Notes under the pieces: model-generated
The model's database searches: none
The model's input: the letters and a program-made list of their open reading frames with translations, nothing else
What the model was told of the DNA's origin: nothing
NCBI RefSeq assembly: GCF_000307265.1
Contig: NZ_DF158896.1
Location: forward strand, 701,568-765,567
DNA length: 64,000 nt
Reading direction: 5' to 3'
Origin: Oscillibacter ruminantium GH1
GTDB lineage: Bacteria > Bacillota > Clostridia > Oscillospirales > Oscillospiraceae
Part shown: positions 7,657 to 17,513 of the stretch, piece by piece
How the letters are laid out: every line of letters begins with the position of its first letter
Numbering within the stretch: the first letter of the stretch is position 1
Position numbers and translations under genes: made by a program

Positions 7657-10056
7657 ATGAACAAGCCCAATAAGCGCAGAAAAAGCGACGCAGCCCGCTG
7701 GGCCAATCAGACCATCCGCAACCGGACGGTGCTGATGATGGTCCTTTTGGGCGTGACGGTATTCGTGGCGCTGCTGCTGAAGCTGTATAACCTGCAGATT
7801 GTCCGGCACGAGGAACTGCAGGAGAAGGCTGTGGCCCAGCAGACCCGCAGCGCAGTGGTCACGGCTTCGCGCGGCGCGATCTATGATAAAAACGGAGAGA
7901 TCATGGCGGTTTCCGCCTCGGCGGAGACGGTGTGCATCTCCCCTTATGACATTGAAAACAACAAGGAGACGCAGGACAAGGAATATGTTGCCCGGGGTCT
8001 TGCCCGCATTCTGGAACTTGACGAAGGCGTGGTTCTGGAGAAGATGAACAAAACGAAATCCCAGTATGTGGAGCTGAGAAAAAAGGTGGAGCAGAAGATG
8101 GCCGACGAAGTTCGCCGCTTTATCAACGGCGAGATCGACGACGAGGGGAACGCGCTCACCACCTTAAACGCCGCGGGAAAGACCGTTCTGATCAGCGATC
8201 CCACGAAAGGCCCCACGAAGCTCCATGGCATTTTCCTCAATGCCGATTCCAAGCGCTACTATCCTTACGGAACGCTGGCGTCTCAGGTGATCGGTTTTGT
8301 GGGCAGCGACAACACGGGGCTTTACGGGCTGGAGGCGAAATACGACGATGTGCTGGAGGGCACCTCCGGTCTGACCGTTACCGCCAAGACCAATACCGGC
8401 GAGGATATGCTCTATCAGTATGAGCAGTATTACGATGCGAAAAATGGCGACAGCCTGGTAACCACCATTGACGTGAGCGTACAGTCGTGTCTGGAAAAGG
8501 GCATTGAGTCCATGGTGGATAAGTTCGGGGCCAAAAACGGCGGAACCGGTATCGTCATGGATGTGAATACCGGCGGGATTATCGCCATGGCGTCCTATCC
8601 CACCTTCGATTTGAACGACCCCTTCGCGGTTTATGATACGAAGCTGGCTGCCCATATGAACAGCAACCTCTCTGCGGCTCTGTCAGGACTGACGGAGGGA
8701 ACCGACGAATACGCCGCCGCCCGCAGCAAGGTGGTCAGCGCGGCGTTGGGGGAGCAGTGGCGTAACCGCTGCATCAGCGACACCTATGAGCCTGGCTCCA
8801 CCTTTAAGCCCATCACTCTGGCCACGGCGCTGGAGGAAGGGCTGGTGAACCTGAACACCACCTTTAGCTGCTCCGGCTCCATTATGGTTCCGGGCTGGTC
8901 CAAACCCTTTGGCTGCTCCAAGCGCTCCGGTCACGGACTGCAAAATCTGATGGAGGCTACCGGGCACTCCTGCAACCCGGCTTTTATCAGCATGGGTCTG
9001 AAAATTGGGACGGAAAAATATTACCAGTATCTCAAGTCCTTTGGCCTGATGGAAAAGACCGGCATTGACGAAATCAGCGAGACTACGGGCATGTTTGCCG
9101 GGGAAAAGGACTTTAACTCCAACGTGGTTTCTCTGGCGTCCTATGCTTTCGGCCAGACCTTTACCGTTACTCCGCTTCAGGTGATCCGTGCGCAGGCTAC
9201 CACCATCAACGGCGGTTATCTGCGTACGCCCTATCTGGTGGAGCAGGTGGTGGACGATCAGGGCAATATCAAATATCAGCACGATTCCACCCCCGTGCGT
9301 CAGGTGGTCAGCGAGGAGACCTCCAAAACCGTGCGGGAGTGCTTGGAATACGTGGTGGCCTCCGGTACCGGTAAAAACGGTCAGGTGGTGGGCTACCGCA
9401 TCGGCGGCAAGACCGGCACCGCGGATAAAACGGGCAACCCCGACAAAGACGTGGTGGTGTCCTTCATGTGCTTTGCCCCGGCGGACGATCCCAAGATCAT
9501 CATGCTGATTACCATGGACGCCCCCAGCCGCAATACCGGAGTTTACGTCTCCGGAGGCAACATGGTGGCACCCACCGCCAGCTCCGTTATGGGTGAAATC
9601 CTGCCCTATGTGGGCGTGGAACCGGACTATACCGCCGAGCAGATGGTGGGTGCGGACGCAACCGTTCCCAACGTGGTGGGGCAGACGGCGGAGGCCGCGA
9701 AGGAGAAGATCACAAATCTCGGCTTTACCTGCCGCATGGTGGGTACCGGAGAGACGGTTACCGATCAAACGCCGCTGGGCGGCGCCATCGTTCCCAACAG
9801 CGCCACCATCATCCTGTATCTGGGCGAGGAAAAGCCCAACACGCCCAGTAAGGTTCCGAGTGTGGTGGGCATGACGGCGGCGCAGGCCAATACGGCGCTG
9901 ACTAATGCGGGCCTGATTATGAAGGTCACCGGCGCAACGGCCGCCAGCAGCGGAAATGTATTCGCGCTGAATCAGTCTGTCGCCCCCGAAACGGAGGTTC
10001 CCGCCGGAACGGTGGTTTCCGTGCAGCTGGGCGCGCAGGGAAAAACAGCAGACTAA
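7657..10056 (+). CDS. Class B penicillin-binding protein, SpoVD/FtsI family with PASTA domains
   Basis: About 799 residues. A basic N-terminus and one membrane helix (about 24-44) are followed by the PBP dimerisation domain (SRGAIYDKNGEIMA near 70) and a transpeptidase domain with STFK (about 381), SCN (about 438) and KTGT (about 585). Two PASTA repeats end the protein (about 670-730 and 735-799). It cross-links septal peptidoglycan with its FtsW/SpoVE partner. PASTA tails suggest SpoVD or PBP2B; vegetative and spore-cortex roles cannot be separated by sequence, and only one such gene is present here. ATG 7657 has TGGAGG 5 nt upstream; ATG 7621 and TTG 7600 are in-frame alternatives. Confidence 0.9.
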   Translation: MNKPNKRRKSDAARWANQTIRNRTVLMMVLLGVTVFVALLLKLYNLQIVRHEELQEKAVAQQTRSAVVTASRGAIYDKNGEIMAVSASAETVCISPYDIENNKETQDKEYVARGLARILELDEGVVLEKMNKTKSQYVELRKKVEQKMADEVRRFINGEIDDEGNALTTLNAAGKTVLISDPTKGPTKLHGIFLNADSKRYYPYGTLASQVIGFVGSDNTGLYGLEAKYDDVLEGTSGLTVTAKTNTGEDMLYQYEQYYDAKNGDSLVTTIDVSVQSCLEKGIESMVDKFGAKNGGTGIVMDVNTGGIIAMASYPTFDLNDPFAVYDTKLAAHMNSNLSAALSGLTEGTDEYAAARSKVVSAALGEQWRNRCISDTYEPGSTFKPITLATALEEGLVNLNTTFSCSGSIMVPGWSKPFGCSKRSGHGLQNLMEATGHSCNPAFISMGLKIGTEKYYQYLKSFGLMEKTGIDEISETTGMFAGEKDFNSNVVSLASYAFGQTFTVTPLQVIRAQATTINGGYLRTPYLVEQVVDDQGNIKYQHDSTPVRQVVSEETSKTVRECLEYVVASGTGKNGQVVGYRIGGKTGTADKTGNPDKDVVVSFMCFAPADDPKIIMLITMDAPSRNTGVYVSGGNMVAPTASSVMGEILPYVGVEPDYTAEQMVGADATVPNVVGQTAEAAKEKITNLGFTCRMVGTGETVTDQTPLGGAIVPNSATIILYLGEEKPNTPSKVPSVVGMTAAQANTALTNAGLIMKVTGATAASSGNVFALNQSVAPETEVPAGTVVSVQLGAQGKTAD

Positions 10057-10181
10057 GGGAGCTCTGACAGGTTTTGCAGGGTTTTCAGCACTTTCTCACG
10101 TATACTTTGCAAATTGCGCCGGATATACTGTGTATGACCGAAAATTTATCATACACACTGAAAAAGGGGCGTGTTTTAGAA

Positions 10182-11630
10182 ATGAAATTAAAAGATTTAC
10201 TGATCGGCGCAGATGTGCTGGAACTCCACGCGGATGAAAATCTGGAGATCACGGGTGTCAGCTATGATTCTCGGAAAACGCAAAAAGGCGACGTGTTTGT
10301 TGCCATCAGCGGCTATACCATGGACGGCCATGCCTATATCGGCAAGGCGGAAGAGGCCGGAGCGGTATGCGCCGTGTGCGAACGAAAACCGGAGAGCGGC
10401 ATTCCCTATGTACTGGTGAAGGAGTCACGGCGGGCGCTGGCCATGCTGGGCGTCAACTGGTTCAGCCACCCGGCGGAGCACATGGTAATGACTGCCGTTA
10501 CCGGTACAAACGGAAAAACCACGACCACTTATCTGCTGAAAGCCATTTTGGAGCAGGAGTTGGGGGCGAAGGTGGGCCTGATCGGAACCAACCAGAACAT
10601 GGTCGGCGAGGAGGTTTTGCCCACGGAGCGAACCACGCCGGAATGCTTTGAGCTGCAAGGATTGTTCCGTCAAATGCTGGATGCGGGCTGCACCCATGTG
10701 GTGATGGAGACGTCGTCTCACGCGCTGTACGAGGGCCGGGTCCACGGCATTCGGTACGATTTGGGGATTTTCACGAATTTGACGCAGGACCATCTGGATT
10801 TTCACAAGACTATGGAGAACTACTGCGACGCAAAAGCCATCCTGTTTCAAAACTGCAGCGTCGGCATCTACAATGCCGACGATCCTTGGGCCGCGCGGCT
10901 GATGAAGGACGCAACGTGCGAAAAATTCTCTTACGGGGAAAAGGCGGGCGCCGATTTGTGGGCCGAGGATATCGAGCTTGGCGCGGACCATGTGGCGTTC
11001 ACCGCGGTCACAAAAAATGAGCGGGTAAAAATTTGGGTTGGCATTCCGGGCGGATTTATGATATATAATACGCTGGATGTTTTAGCAGCGGCGCTGAAGC
11101 TGGGGGTTCCTCTTGTAAGAAGCGCCGAGGCTCTGCGCAAGGTTCCCCACGTCAAGGGCCGGGTGGAAGTGATTCCCACGCCGGGCCGGGATTATACCAT
11201 CTTGGCCGACTATGCCCACAGTCCGGACAGTCTGAAAAATGTTCTGACCACGGTAAAGGGCTTTGCAAAGGGCCGCACCGTGGCGGTGTTCGGCTGCGGC
11301 GGGGATCGGGATAAAACGAAACGCCCTCAGATGGGCAAAATTGCGGTGGAGATTGCGGACTTTGTGGTGGTGACCTCTGATAATCCCCGGACGGAGAAGC
11401 CCGCCGTCATCGTCGATGAGATTCTGGCCGGTATGGAGGGAACCCCCACGCCTTACGCCGTGGTCGTGGATCGGGTCGAGGCCATCCATTATGCCATGGA
11501 CAACGCGGAGAAGGACGACGTGATTGTTCTTTGCGGAAAGGGTCACGAAACTTATCAGGAAGTGAACCACGAGAAGCGCCACATGGATGAACGGGAGATC
11601 GTGGCGGAGCATCTGGGCCTGATGCGGTGA
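10182..11630 (+). CDS. murE: UDP-MurNAc-tripeptide synthetase MurE (meso-DAP adding)
   Basis: A 482-residue Mur ligase that adds the third stem-peptide residue to UDP-MurNAc-L-Ala-D-Glu using ATP. The ATP loop TGTNGKTTTTYL lies at about 107. The DNPR motif (TSDNPRTEKP, about 399) marks meso-diaminopimelate rather than lysine as substrate. The C-terminal ligase domain ends with VLCGKGHETYQ. ATG 10182 matches the family start (MKLKDLL), although its ribosome binding site (AAGGGG, 12 nt away) is weak. A 125-nt gap separates it from the PBP gene, with no clear promoter. Confidence 0.95.
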   Translation: MKLKDLLIGADVLELHADENLEITGVSYDSRKTQKGDVFVAISGYTMDGHAYIGKAEEAGAVCAVCERKPESGIPYVLVKESRRALAMLGVNWFSHPAEHMVMTAVTGTNGKTTTTYLLKAILEQELGAKVGLIGTNQNMVGEEVLPTERTTPECFELQGLFRQMLDAGCTHVVMETSSHALYEGRVHGIRYDLGIFTNLTQDHLDFHKTMENYCDAKAILFQNCSVGIYNADDPWAARLMKDATCEKFSYGEKAGADLWAEDIELGADHVAFTAVTKNERVKIWVGIPGGFMIYNTLDVLAAALKLGVPLVRSAEALRKVPHVKGRVEVIPTPGRDYTILADYAHSPDSLKNVLTTVKGFAKGRTVAVFGCGGDRDKTKRPQMGKIAVEIADFVVVTSDNPRTEKPAVIVDEILAGMEGTPTPYAVVVDRVEAIHYAMDNAEKDDVIVLCGKGHETYQEVNHEKRHMDEREIVAEHLGLMR

Positions 11631-11751
11631 TACGCCTTCGGGGAAGATTACGGAAAACTGATTTCGGTTTGTACAATAGAGGACTGAAAATACTCTTGGT
11701 ATAGAGAATGCACAGGGAAAGGCCCGGCCGTGCCGGGTAAGAGGGAACCAT

Positions 11752-12738
11752 ATGGACATTTCAAATTGGCTGGCGCTGGCTGCCGGCTTCCTGTTGACAC
11801 TGGTGATCGGCAGGTTTTTGATTCCGGAGCTGCGAAAGCTGAAAGCAGGACAGGAAATTCGTGAGGACGGCCCCAAGTGGCATGCCGGCAAAGCCGGCAC
11901 GCCCACTATGGGCGGCATCATGTTCATCATCGGCACGGGCGTGACGGTGATTGTTCTGGGCTGGGGACGGATGCTGGCGGGAGATTTTGCCCATCTGTAT
12001 GTATACCTGTTCGCGCTGGTATTTGGACTGATCGGCTTTGTGGATGACTACCGCAAGGTGCGCCAGCATCAAAACGAGGGACTGACCGCCAAGCAGAAAT
12101 TCGTTCTGCAGCTGGCGGCGGCGGTGGTTTTTCTGAGCCTGATGCGGTATGAGGGACTTTTGACCAACAACCTTTATATCCCCTTTGTGAATGTGACCCT
12201 GACAATTAACTGGGTGGTCTATCTTATTTTCGCGGCTTTTGTGATTGTGGGCTGCGTCAACGCTGTGAACCTGACGGACGGAATCGACGGTCTGGCCGCC
12301 AGCGTCACCTTTGTGGTGATGGTGTTCTTCACGGTGGCGGCCGCTGCGGTCTACGGTGCGGGCCTTGCTCTGCTTCCGGCGGCGTTGGCGGGGGGCCTTG
12401 TGGCGTTTTTTGCCTATAATCACCATCCGGCCAAGGTCTTCATGGGCGACACCGGCAGCCTCTTTCTGGGCGGTGCGGTGGCGGCGCTGGCCTTTGCAAT
12501 GGATATGCCGCTGGTGCTGATCCCGGTTGGAGTTATCTACATTGCCGAGACGGTGTCGGATATCATTCAGGTGGGGTACTTTAAAGCCACCCACGGCAAG
12601 CGCTTTTTCAAAATGGCCCCGCTGCATCATCATCTTGAGCTGTGCGGCTGGAGCGAAGCGAAGCTGGTGGCAGTATTCTCTCTGATTACCTTGGTGGGCT
12701 GCGCGCTGGCGTGGCTTGGCATACAGGGAAAACTTTAA
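11752..12738 (+). CDS. mraY: Phospho-N-acetylmuramoyl-pentapeptide transferase MraY
   Basis: A 328-residue polytopic membrane enzyme (about ten helices) that transfers phospho-MurNAc-pentapeptide to undecaprenyl phosphate to form lipid I. Family motifs are visible: GTPTMGGIMF, GFVDDYRKV, NLTDGIDGLA, FMGDTGSLFLG and HHHLEL near the C-terminus (the catalytic histidine cluster). ATG 11752 has GAGGG just upstream. A 121-nt gap from murE contains TACAAT with only a weak -35. Length is normal. Confidence 0.96.
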   Translation: MDISNWLALAAGFLLTLVIGRFLIPELRKLKAGQEIREDGPKWHAGKAGTPTMGGIMFIIGTGVTVIVLGWGRMLAGDFAHLYVYLFALVFGLIGFVDDYRKVRQHQNEGLTAKQKFVLQLAAAVVFLSLMRYEGLLTNNLYIPFVNVTLTINWVVYLIFAAFVIVGCVNAVNLTDGIDGLAASVTFVVMVFFTVAAAAVYGAGLALLPAALAGGLVAFFAYNHHPAKVFMGDTGSLFLGGAVAALAFAMDMPLVLIPVGVIYIAETVSDIIQVGYFKATHGKRFFKMAPLHHHLELCGWSEAKLVAVFSLITLVGCALAWLGIQGKL

Positions 12739-12785
12739 GGCGATCTGACAATGCGCTTTGCGCGGATGGAAAGGGGGAGACGACA

Positions 12786-14057
12786 GTGACACGGGAACGC
12801 AAACCAACTGGCAGCCGCCCCCGGACCGCGCGCCGCAACGAAGACCGGGGGTACAGCAGCGTCCGCCGCCCTTCTGTCAGCCGGGAGGAACTGCTGGCCC
12901 GCCAAAGGGCGAAAGAAGAGCGGATGCTCCGGGAACAGGAGAGCCGGGAATTGGCGCGCGGTCCCATTGACCTGCCCTTTTGCCTGCTGGTGATGATGCT
13001 GACCATCATCGGGCTGGTGATGCTCTTTTCCGCCAGTTTTCCCCGGGCCTATTACGAGGACAGCAACCCCACGTATTACGTATCCCGGCAGGGTGTGTTC
13101 GCTATCATGGGAATCGCGGCCATGGCGTTTGTGGGAAAAATCAACTACCAGCGGTTCCGTGGCATGGCAAAGCCGCTTTTGTATCTGGCGATTATCCTGC
13201 TGGTGCTGGTCATCATCCCCGGCAACCCGATTGCATTGACCCGAAACAACGCCACCCGCTGGCTGGGGGTACCGAATACGGCGCTGCAGTTCCAGCCCTC
13301 GGAAATTGCAAAGCTGGCGGTAGTCCTTTACTTTTCCGACACCATTTCCCGAAAAAAGGAACGAATGCAGACCTTTCGGTACGGGATTCTGCCCTACGGC
13401 ATCATTTTGTGCGTGATCGCGGGGCTGATGATGATGGAACCCCACCTTTCCGGCACGCTGTTGATTTTGGGCGCGGGCGCGGCCATCATGCTGGTGGGCG
13501 GCATCAGCTGGGGCTGGGTGCTGGGCGCGCTGGGTGCGGCGGCGGCGGGTATGTACGCCATCGTCGGAATTATCGGATACGGCGCGTCCCGCATCGCCAT
13601 GTGGCACGACCCGTTCATCGACGCGCGGGGAGACGGGTATCAGCTGGCCCAGAGCCTTTTGTCCATCGGCTCGGGCGGGCTGTTGGGCGTGGGTCTGGGA
13701 AAAAGCCGCCAGAAGTTCATGTATTTGCCCGAGGAACACAACGACTTTGTATTTTCCATCGTGTGCGAGGAGCTGGGCCTGATCGGCGCGGCGGTCATCA
13801 TGCTGCTGTTCGCGGCGCTGATCCTGCGGGGATACTGGATCGCCCTCCACGCCCGCGACCGGTTCGGAAGCCTTTTGGTGGTGGGCGTTACCACGCTGCT
13901 GGCGTTCCAGACCTTTTTGAACATGGGCGTGGTGACGGGCTTGCTGCCCACCACCGGTGTGTCTCTCCCGTTTTTCAGTTACGGGGGTACGGCGTTAACC
14001 ATCCAGCTTTTTGAAATGGGAATTGTTTTGAGTGTGTCGCGGCAGATGAAGATTTAA
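12786..14057 (+). CDS. FtsW/SpoVE family peptidoglycan glycosyltransferase
   Basis: About 423 residues. A basic cytoplasmic N-terminal extension of about 60 residues precedes ten membrane helices of the SEDS family. Signatures include FQPSEIAKLAVVLYF, EEHNDFVFSIVCEELG and the C-terminal LPFFSYGGTALT. SEDS proteins polymerise lipid II glycan strands with a class B PBP partner, here the upstream gene. GTG 12786 is preferred because GGAAAGGGGGAG lies 6-8 nt upstream. In-frame sequence further upstream overlaps mraY and is not protein-like. Whether it is vegetative FtsW or sporulation SpoVE cannot be told; the position suits both. Confidence 0.9.
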   Translation: MTRERKPTGSRPRTARRNEDRGYSSVRRPSVSREELLARQRAKEERMLREQESRELARGPIDLPFCLLVMMLTIIGLVMLFSASFPRAYYEDSNPTYYVSRQGVFAIMGIAAMAFVGKINYQRFRGMAKPLLYLAIILLVLVIIPGNPIALTRNNATRWLGVPNTALQFQPSEIAKLAVVLYFSDTISRKKERMQTFRYGILPYGIILCVIAGLMMMEPHLSGTLLILGAGAAIMLVGGISWGWVLGALGAAAAGMYAIVGIIGYGASRIAMWHDPFIDARGDGYQLAQSLLSIGSGGLLGVGLGKSRQKFMYLPEEHNDFVFSIVCEELGLIGAAVIMLLFAALILRGYWIALHARDRFGSLLVVGVTTLLAFQTFLNMGVVTGLLPTTGVSLPFFSYGGTALTIQLFEMGIVLSVSRQMKI

Positions 14058-14107
14058 TACCGACGCATGAAAAAGCTGGGCGGCAGAAAGATGAAGGAAG
14101 TGTTGGT

Positions 14108-15238
14108 ATGGGAAAAGCGCCGCAGCGGGTCATTTTCACCTGCGGGGGGACCGCGGGACATGTGAACCCCGCCATCGCGCTGGCGCAGTTGCTGCTGGAG
14201 CGGGAACCGAAAACGGAAATTTTGTTCGTGGGCGCGGAGCGCGGCCTTGAAAAGGACTTGATTCCAAAGGCTGGCTATGCCTTTCGGACGGTTCACATCT
14301 CCAGCTTTCACCGCTCTATGAAACCGGCGGAAATCAAGCACAATCTGATTTCTGTGGGTAACTATTTTCGGGCGCCTCATGAGGCTCGGCGGATTTTGAA
14401 GGAATTCAAGCCGGAGGTCGTGATCGGAACCGGGGGGTATGCCAGCTTTCCCATGGTGAAGGCGGCCGCAAAGGCGGGCATTCCCACCGCTATTCACGAG
14501 TCCAATATGGTTCCGGGACTGACGACCCGGCTGCTGGAGCCTTTTGCAAACCGCATCATGGTGGGCTTTGAGGAATGCCGGGAACAATATAAGGACCCCG
14601 CCCATGTGGTGGTAACGGGAACGCCGGTGCGGGGCGACTTTTTCATCCGAACGAAGGAGCAGGCCCGCAAGGAATTGGGCATTCGGGATGATCGGCCCGT
14701 GGTCGTGTCTTTCTGGGGGTCTTTGGGTGCGGCGGGCATGAACCGCCAAATGGCGGACTTTCTGGCGCTGGAGGCGGCGAAGGAGCCGTTTCACCATATC
14801 CACGGCGCAGGCGGCGGCTATGAGACGCTGTTGGGTCTGCTGAAAGAGAAGAACGTGGATTTGGCGGCGCATCCGGCGTTGGAGGTGCGGCCTTACATTT
14901 ACGATATGGACCGGGTGCTTCGGGCGGCGGATTTGGTGCTGTGCCGGGCGGGGGCGTCCACCATCAGCGAGCTGACGGCGCTGGGCGTTCCGGCGCTGAT
15001 CGTGCCGTCCCCCTATGTGACCAACAACCATCAGGAGAAAAACGCACGGGTGCTGGAAAAAGCGGGCGGAGCCTGCGTGGTGCTGGAGAGCGAGGCCAAC
15101 GGGCCGACCCTGTTTCAAAAGAGCTGCGACATCCTGCATGACAAAACGCGGCGGGCGGAGATGTCTGCCGCCATGGAGGCACTGGGGATTCCGGACGCCA
15201 CGGAGCGCATCTACACAACGGTGCTGGAACTGCTGTAA
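14108..15238 (+). CDS. murG: UDP-GlcNAc transferase MurG
   Basis: A 376-residue GT-B glycosyltransferase (GT28) making lipid II from lipid I at the cytosolic membrane face. N-terminal FTCGGTAGHVNPAIAL is the diphosphate-binding glycine loop. GTGGYASFPMVKAA and HESNMVPGLTTR are MurG signatures, and LVLCRAGASTISELTALG is the UDP-GlcNAc site in the C-terminal domain. It begins 50 nt after the SEDS gene and runs to just before murA. Length is typical. Confidence 0.96.
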   Translation: MGKAPQRVIFTCGGTAGHVNPAIALAQLLLEREPKTEILFVGAERGLEKDLIPKAGYAFRTVHISSFHRSMKPAEIKHNLISVGNYFRAPHEARRILKEFKPEVVIGTGGYASFPMVKAAAKAGIPTAIHESNMVPGLTTRLLEPFANRIMVGFEECREQYKDPAHVVVTGTPVRGDFFIRTKEQARKELGIRDDRPVVVSFWGSLGAAGMNRQMADFLALEAAKEPFHHIHGAGGGYETLLGLLKEKNVDLAAHPALEVRPYIYDMDRVLRAADLVLCRAGASTISELTALGVPALIVPSPYVTNNHQEKNARVLEKAGGACVVLESEANGPTLFQKSCDILHDKTRRAEMSAAMEALGIPDATERIYTTVLELL

Positions 15239-15303
15239 CCTCTGGGGCGTTCCTTTGCATACGATGGATTGTTGAACCATTCTGTATGCGGAGGGAATTG
15301 TTT

Positions 15304-16572
15304 ATGAGTCAGATCATCGTACAGGGGGGAAGCACCCTCTCCGGCTCCATAGCGGTACAAGGCGCAAAAAACAGCGCACTGCCGATTCTGGCGGCCACGA
15401 TCCTGAATCGGGGAGAGACGGTGCTGCGGGGCTGTCCCCGGCTGCGGGACGTGGATGCGTCTGTCAGGATTCTCCGGCATCTGGGCTGCGAGGCCCGCTG
15501 GGAAGGAGACGCGCTGGTGGTGAACACCGCCGGATTGTGCCGCAGTGATATTTCCGACACGCTGATGCGGGAAATGCGTTCCTCCGCCATTTTTTTAGGG
15601 GCCATTCTGGCACGATGCGGTCAGGCGGACCTGAGCTATCCGGGCGGATGTGAGTTGGGACCGCGGCCCATAGATTTACATTTGACGGGGCTGCGAGACT
15701 TGGGGGCCGATATCCGGGAAGACGGCGGGCGGCTTTGCTGCACCGCGCCGCGCCTTGTGGGGCGGGAACTGATTTTGAGCCTGCCCAGCGTGGGAGCCAC
15801 AGAGAACCTGATGCTGGCGGCTTGCGGCGGCGAGGGGACGACCTCCATCAGCAACGCTGCCCGGGAACCGGAGATCGAGGATCTGCAAAACTATCTGTGT
15901 GCTTGTGGTGCAAAGGTTTCCGGCGCGGGAACATCCACGGTGACCGTGGAGGGTGGGGCGGCGCTCCACGGCTGCGCATATACCGTGATGCCGGACCGCA
16001 TTGTAGCGGCGACCTATCTCTGTGCGGCGGCCGCCGCAGGAGGAGTGGCTCGCCTCACCGGGGCAAAGGAACGGCACCTTGCCACCGTGACGGCGGCGCT
16101 GCGGGAAGCGGGCTGCACCGTGCAGGCGGATGAGAACGACATCACGCTCCGCCGGGAACAAGATCTGCGGGCCATCCGGCCCATTCATACCGCGCCGTAT
16201 CCGGGTTTCCCCACCGACGCACAGGCTATTTTGATGGCGACCTTGGCCCGCAGCCGGGGTGTTACCGTATTTGAGGAGAACATTTTTACAAACCGTTTCC
16301 GCCATGTGGATGAATTGACCCGTATGGGGGCGGATATCCGTGTGTCGGGCCGGGTGGCGGTAGTTTCCGGTGCGGAGCGGCTCCACGGAGCCACCGTTCG
16401 GTCCACGGATCTGCGCGGCGGTGCGGCGTTGTGTGTGGCCGCGCTGATGGCTGAAGGGGAGACGACCATTTCCGGTGTGGAGCATATTGACCGGGGCTAT
16501 GAGGACATTACTCGGGCGCTGGGTGCGCTGGGTGCCCATATCCGCAGGGAGGACGGACCTGACGGAGAATAG
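15304..16572 (+). CDS. murA: UDP-N-acetylglucosamine 1-carboxyvinyltransferase MurA
   Basis: A 422-residue EPSP-synthase-fold enzyme catalysing the first committed step of peptidoglycan synthesis from PEP and UDP-GlcNAc. QGAKNSALPILAA holds the conserved Lys-Asn pair near residue 21, and YPGGCELGPRPIDLH holds the active-site cysteine, which implies a normal fosfomycin-sensitive loop. ATG 15304 follows GGAGGG by about 8 nt; an in-frame ATG at 15286 lacks such a site. Having murA inside the division cluster, rather than murB or murD here, is a Clostridia-type arrangement. Confidence 0.95.
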   Translation: MSQIIVQGGSTLSGSIAVQGAKNSALPILAATILNRGETVLRGCPRLRDVDASVRILRHLGCEARWEGDALVVNTAGLCRSDISDTLMREMRSSAIFLGAILARCGQADLSYPGGCELGPRPIDLHLTGLRDLGADIREDGGRLCCTAPRLVGRELILSLPSVGATENLMLAACGGEGTTSISNAAREPEIEDLQNYLCACGAKVSGAGTSTVTVEGGAALHGCAYTVMPDRIVAATYLCAAAAAGGVARLTGAKERHLATVTAALREAGCTVQADENDITLRREQDLRAIRPIHTAPYPGFPTDAQAILMATLARSRGVTVFEENIFTNRFRHVDELTRMGADIRVSGRVAVVSGAERLHGATVRSTDLRGGAALCVAALMAEGETTISGVEHIDRGYEDITRALGALGAHIRREDGPDGE

Positions 16573-16593
16573 AAACAGACTGGAGAACGGCAG

Positions 16594-17358
16594 ATGGCCA
16601 GACGAAGAAATTACAATCGACGCAGACGGGGAAGATTTGGCTTCCTCTATAAGCTGCTGTCCGTTTTGGCCATCTGCGCCGTCATTGTGGTGGCGCTGAC
16701 GCTGTTTTTCCGGGTGGATACCATTACCATTACCGGCGAGGATCGCTATTCGGAGGCGGAGATTATTGAAGCCACCGGACTGAGTACAGGCGACAACCTT
16801 TTTTTGCTGAACAAGTATGCCATTGCGGAGGACCTTTTGAAAAAACTGCCCTATATTGCACAGGTGCGCATCAATCGCGTTTTGCCGGATACGCTGACAA
16901 TCGACGTGACGGAGAGCGACGCGGTGCTGGCTGTGGTACAGGAGGGTTCCGCGTGGTTGGTGAGCCCCGAGGGAAAAATTGTGGAGCAGCGAGTGGCGTC
17001 CGCCGCCAAAGATCTTGCAAAGATCGACGGCTGCGAACTGCTGGCGCCTTCTGTGGCCACGCCGATCGCGCTGTCCACCGACCGCAGCATTCAGCAGGAG
17101 AGTCTGTTGGCCCTGCTGAAAGCGCTGGATGAGAAAAAAATGATTGATCAGGTGCAGGCAATCCATCTGGCCGACCTGACGATTTTGAGCATGGATTATG
17201 CCCAGCGGTTCCGCGTGGAAATGCCCTATGGAGCGGATTATCCGTATAAGCTGCGGACACTTCAGACGATTTTGGACAGTGGAAAAATCGAATCCAACGA
17301 GGTCGGAACCATTCGCATGACGGGAAACGACGGCCAGAATGTGTTTATCAAAAGTTAG
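16594..17358 (+). CDS. ftsQ: FtsQ/DivIB division protein with POTRA domain
   Basis: A 254-residue bitopic protein with a very basic N-terminus (RRRNYNRRRRGR), a membrane helix at about 20-40, then a POTRA domain (FRVDTITITGEDRYSEAEI onward) and the FtsQ beta domain. FtsQ/DivIB scaffolds FtsL and FtsB/DivIC at the septum. ATG 16594 lies 21 nt after murA. The position ahead of ftsZ is classical, though ftsA is missing, as expected for many Clostridia. Confidence 0.9.
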   Translation: MARRRNYNRRRRGRFGFLYKLLSVLAICAVIVVALTLFFRVDTITITGEDRYSEAEIIEATGLSTGDNLFLLNKYAIAEDLLKKLPYIAQVRINRVLPDTLTIDVTESDAVLAVVQEGSAWLVSPEGKIVEQRVASAAKDLAKIDGCELLAPSVATPIALSTDRSIQQESLLALLKALDEKKMIDQVQAIHLADLTILSMDYAQRFRVEMPYGADYPYKLRTLQTILDSGKIESNEVGTIRMTGNDGQNVFIKS

Positions 17359-17392
17359 AAGTGAAAAACTGCCGGAAAAACTGCGGGAAGAC

Positions 17393-17421
17393 TTGACCCG
17401 GACGGCAAAGTGTCATATATT
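17393..17421 (+). promoter_or_regulatory. sigma-A promoter for ftsZ
   Basis: TTGACC (17393-17398), a 17-nt spacer and TATATT (17416-17421), about 90 nt before ftsZ. It gives ftsZ its own transcript in addition to read-through from the cluster. Confidence 0.82.
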
Positions 17422-17513
17422 ATAAAGAGTATGAGCGTAATTCCATGCGAGCCATGTGATACGACCAGTGGGGAGACTTTCCCGATACGAACGATAGCAG
17501 GAGGCAGCTTCTT

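Noticed and set aside
12642..12785. N-terminal extension of the FtsW/SpoVE protein back to 12642
   Set aside because: It would overlap the 3' end of mraY and is not protein-like; the GTG at 12786 has a strong RBS.
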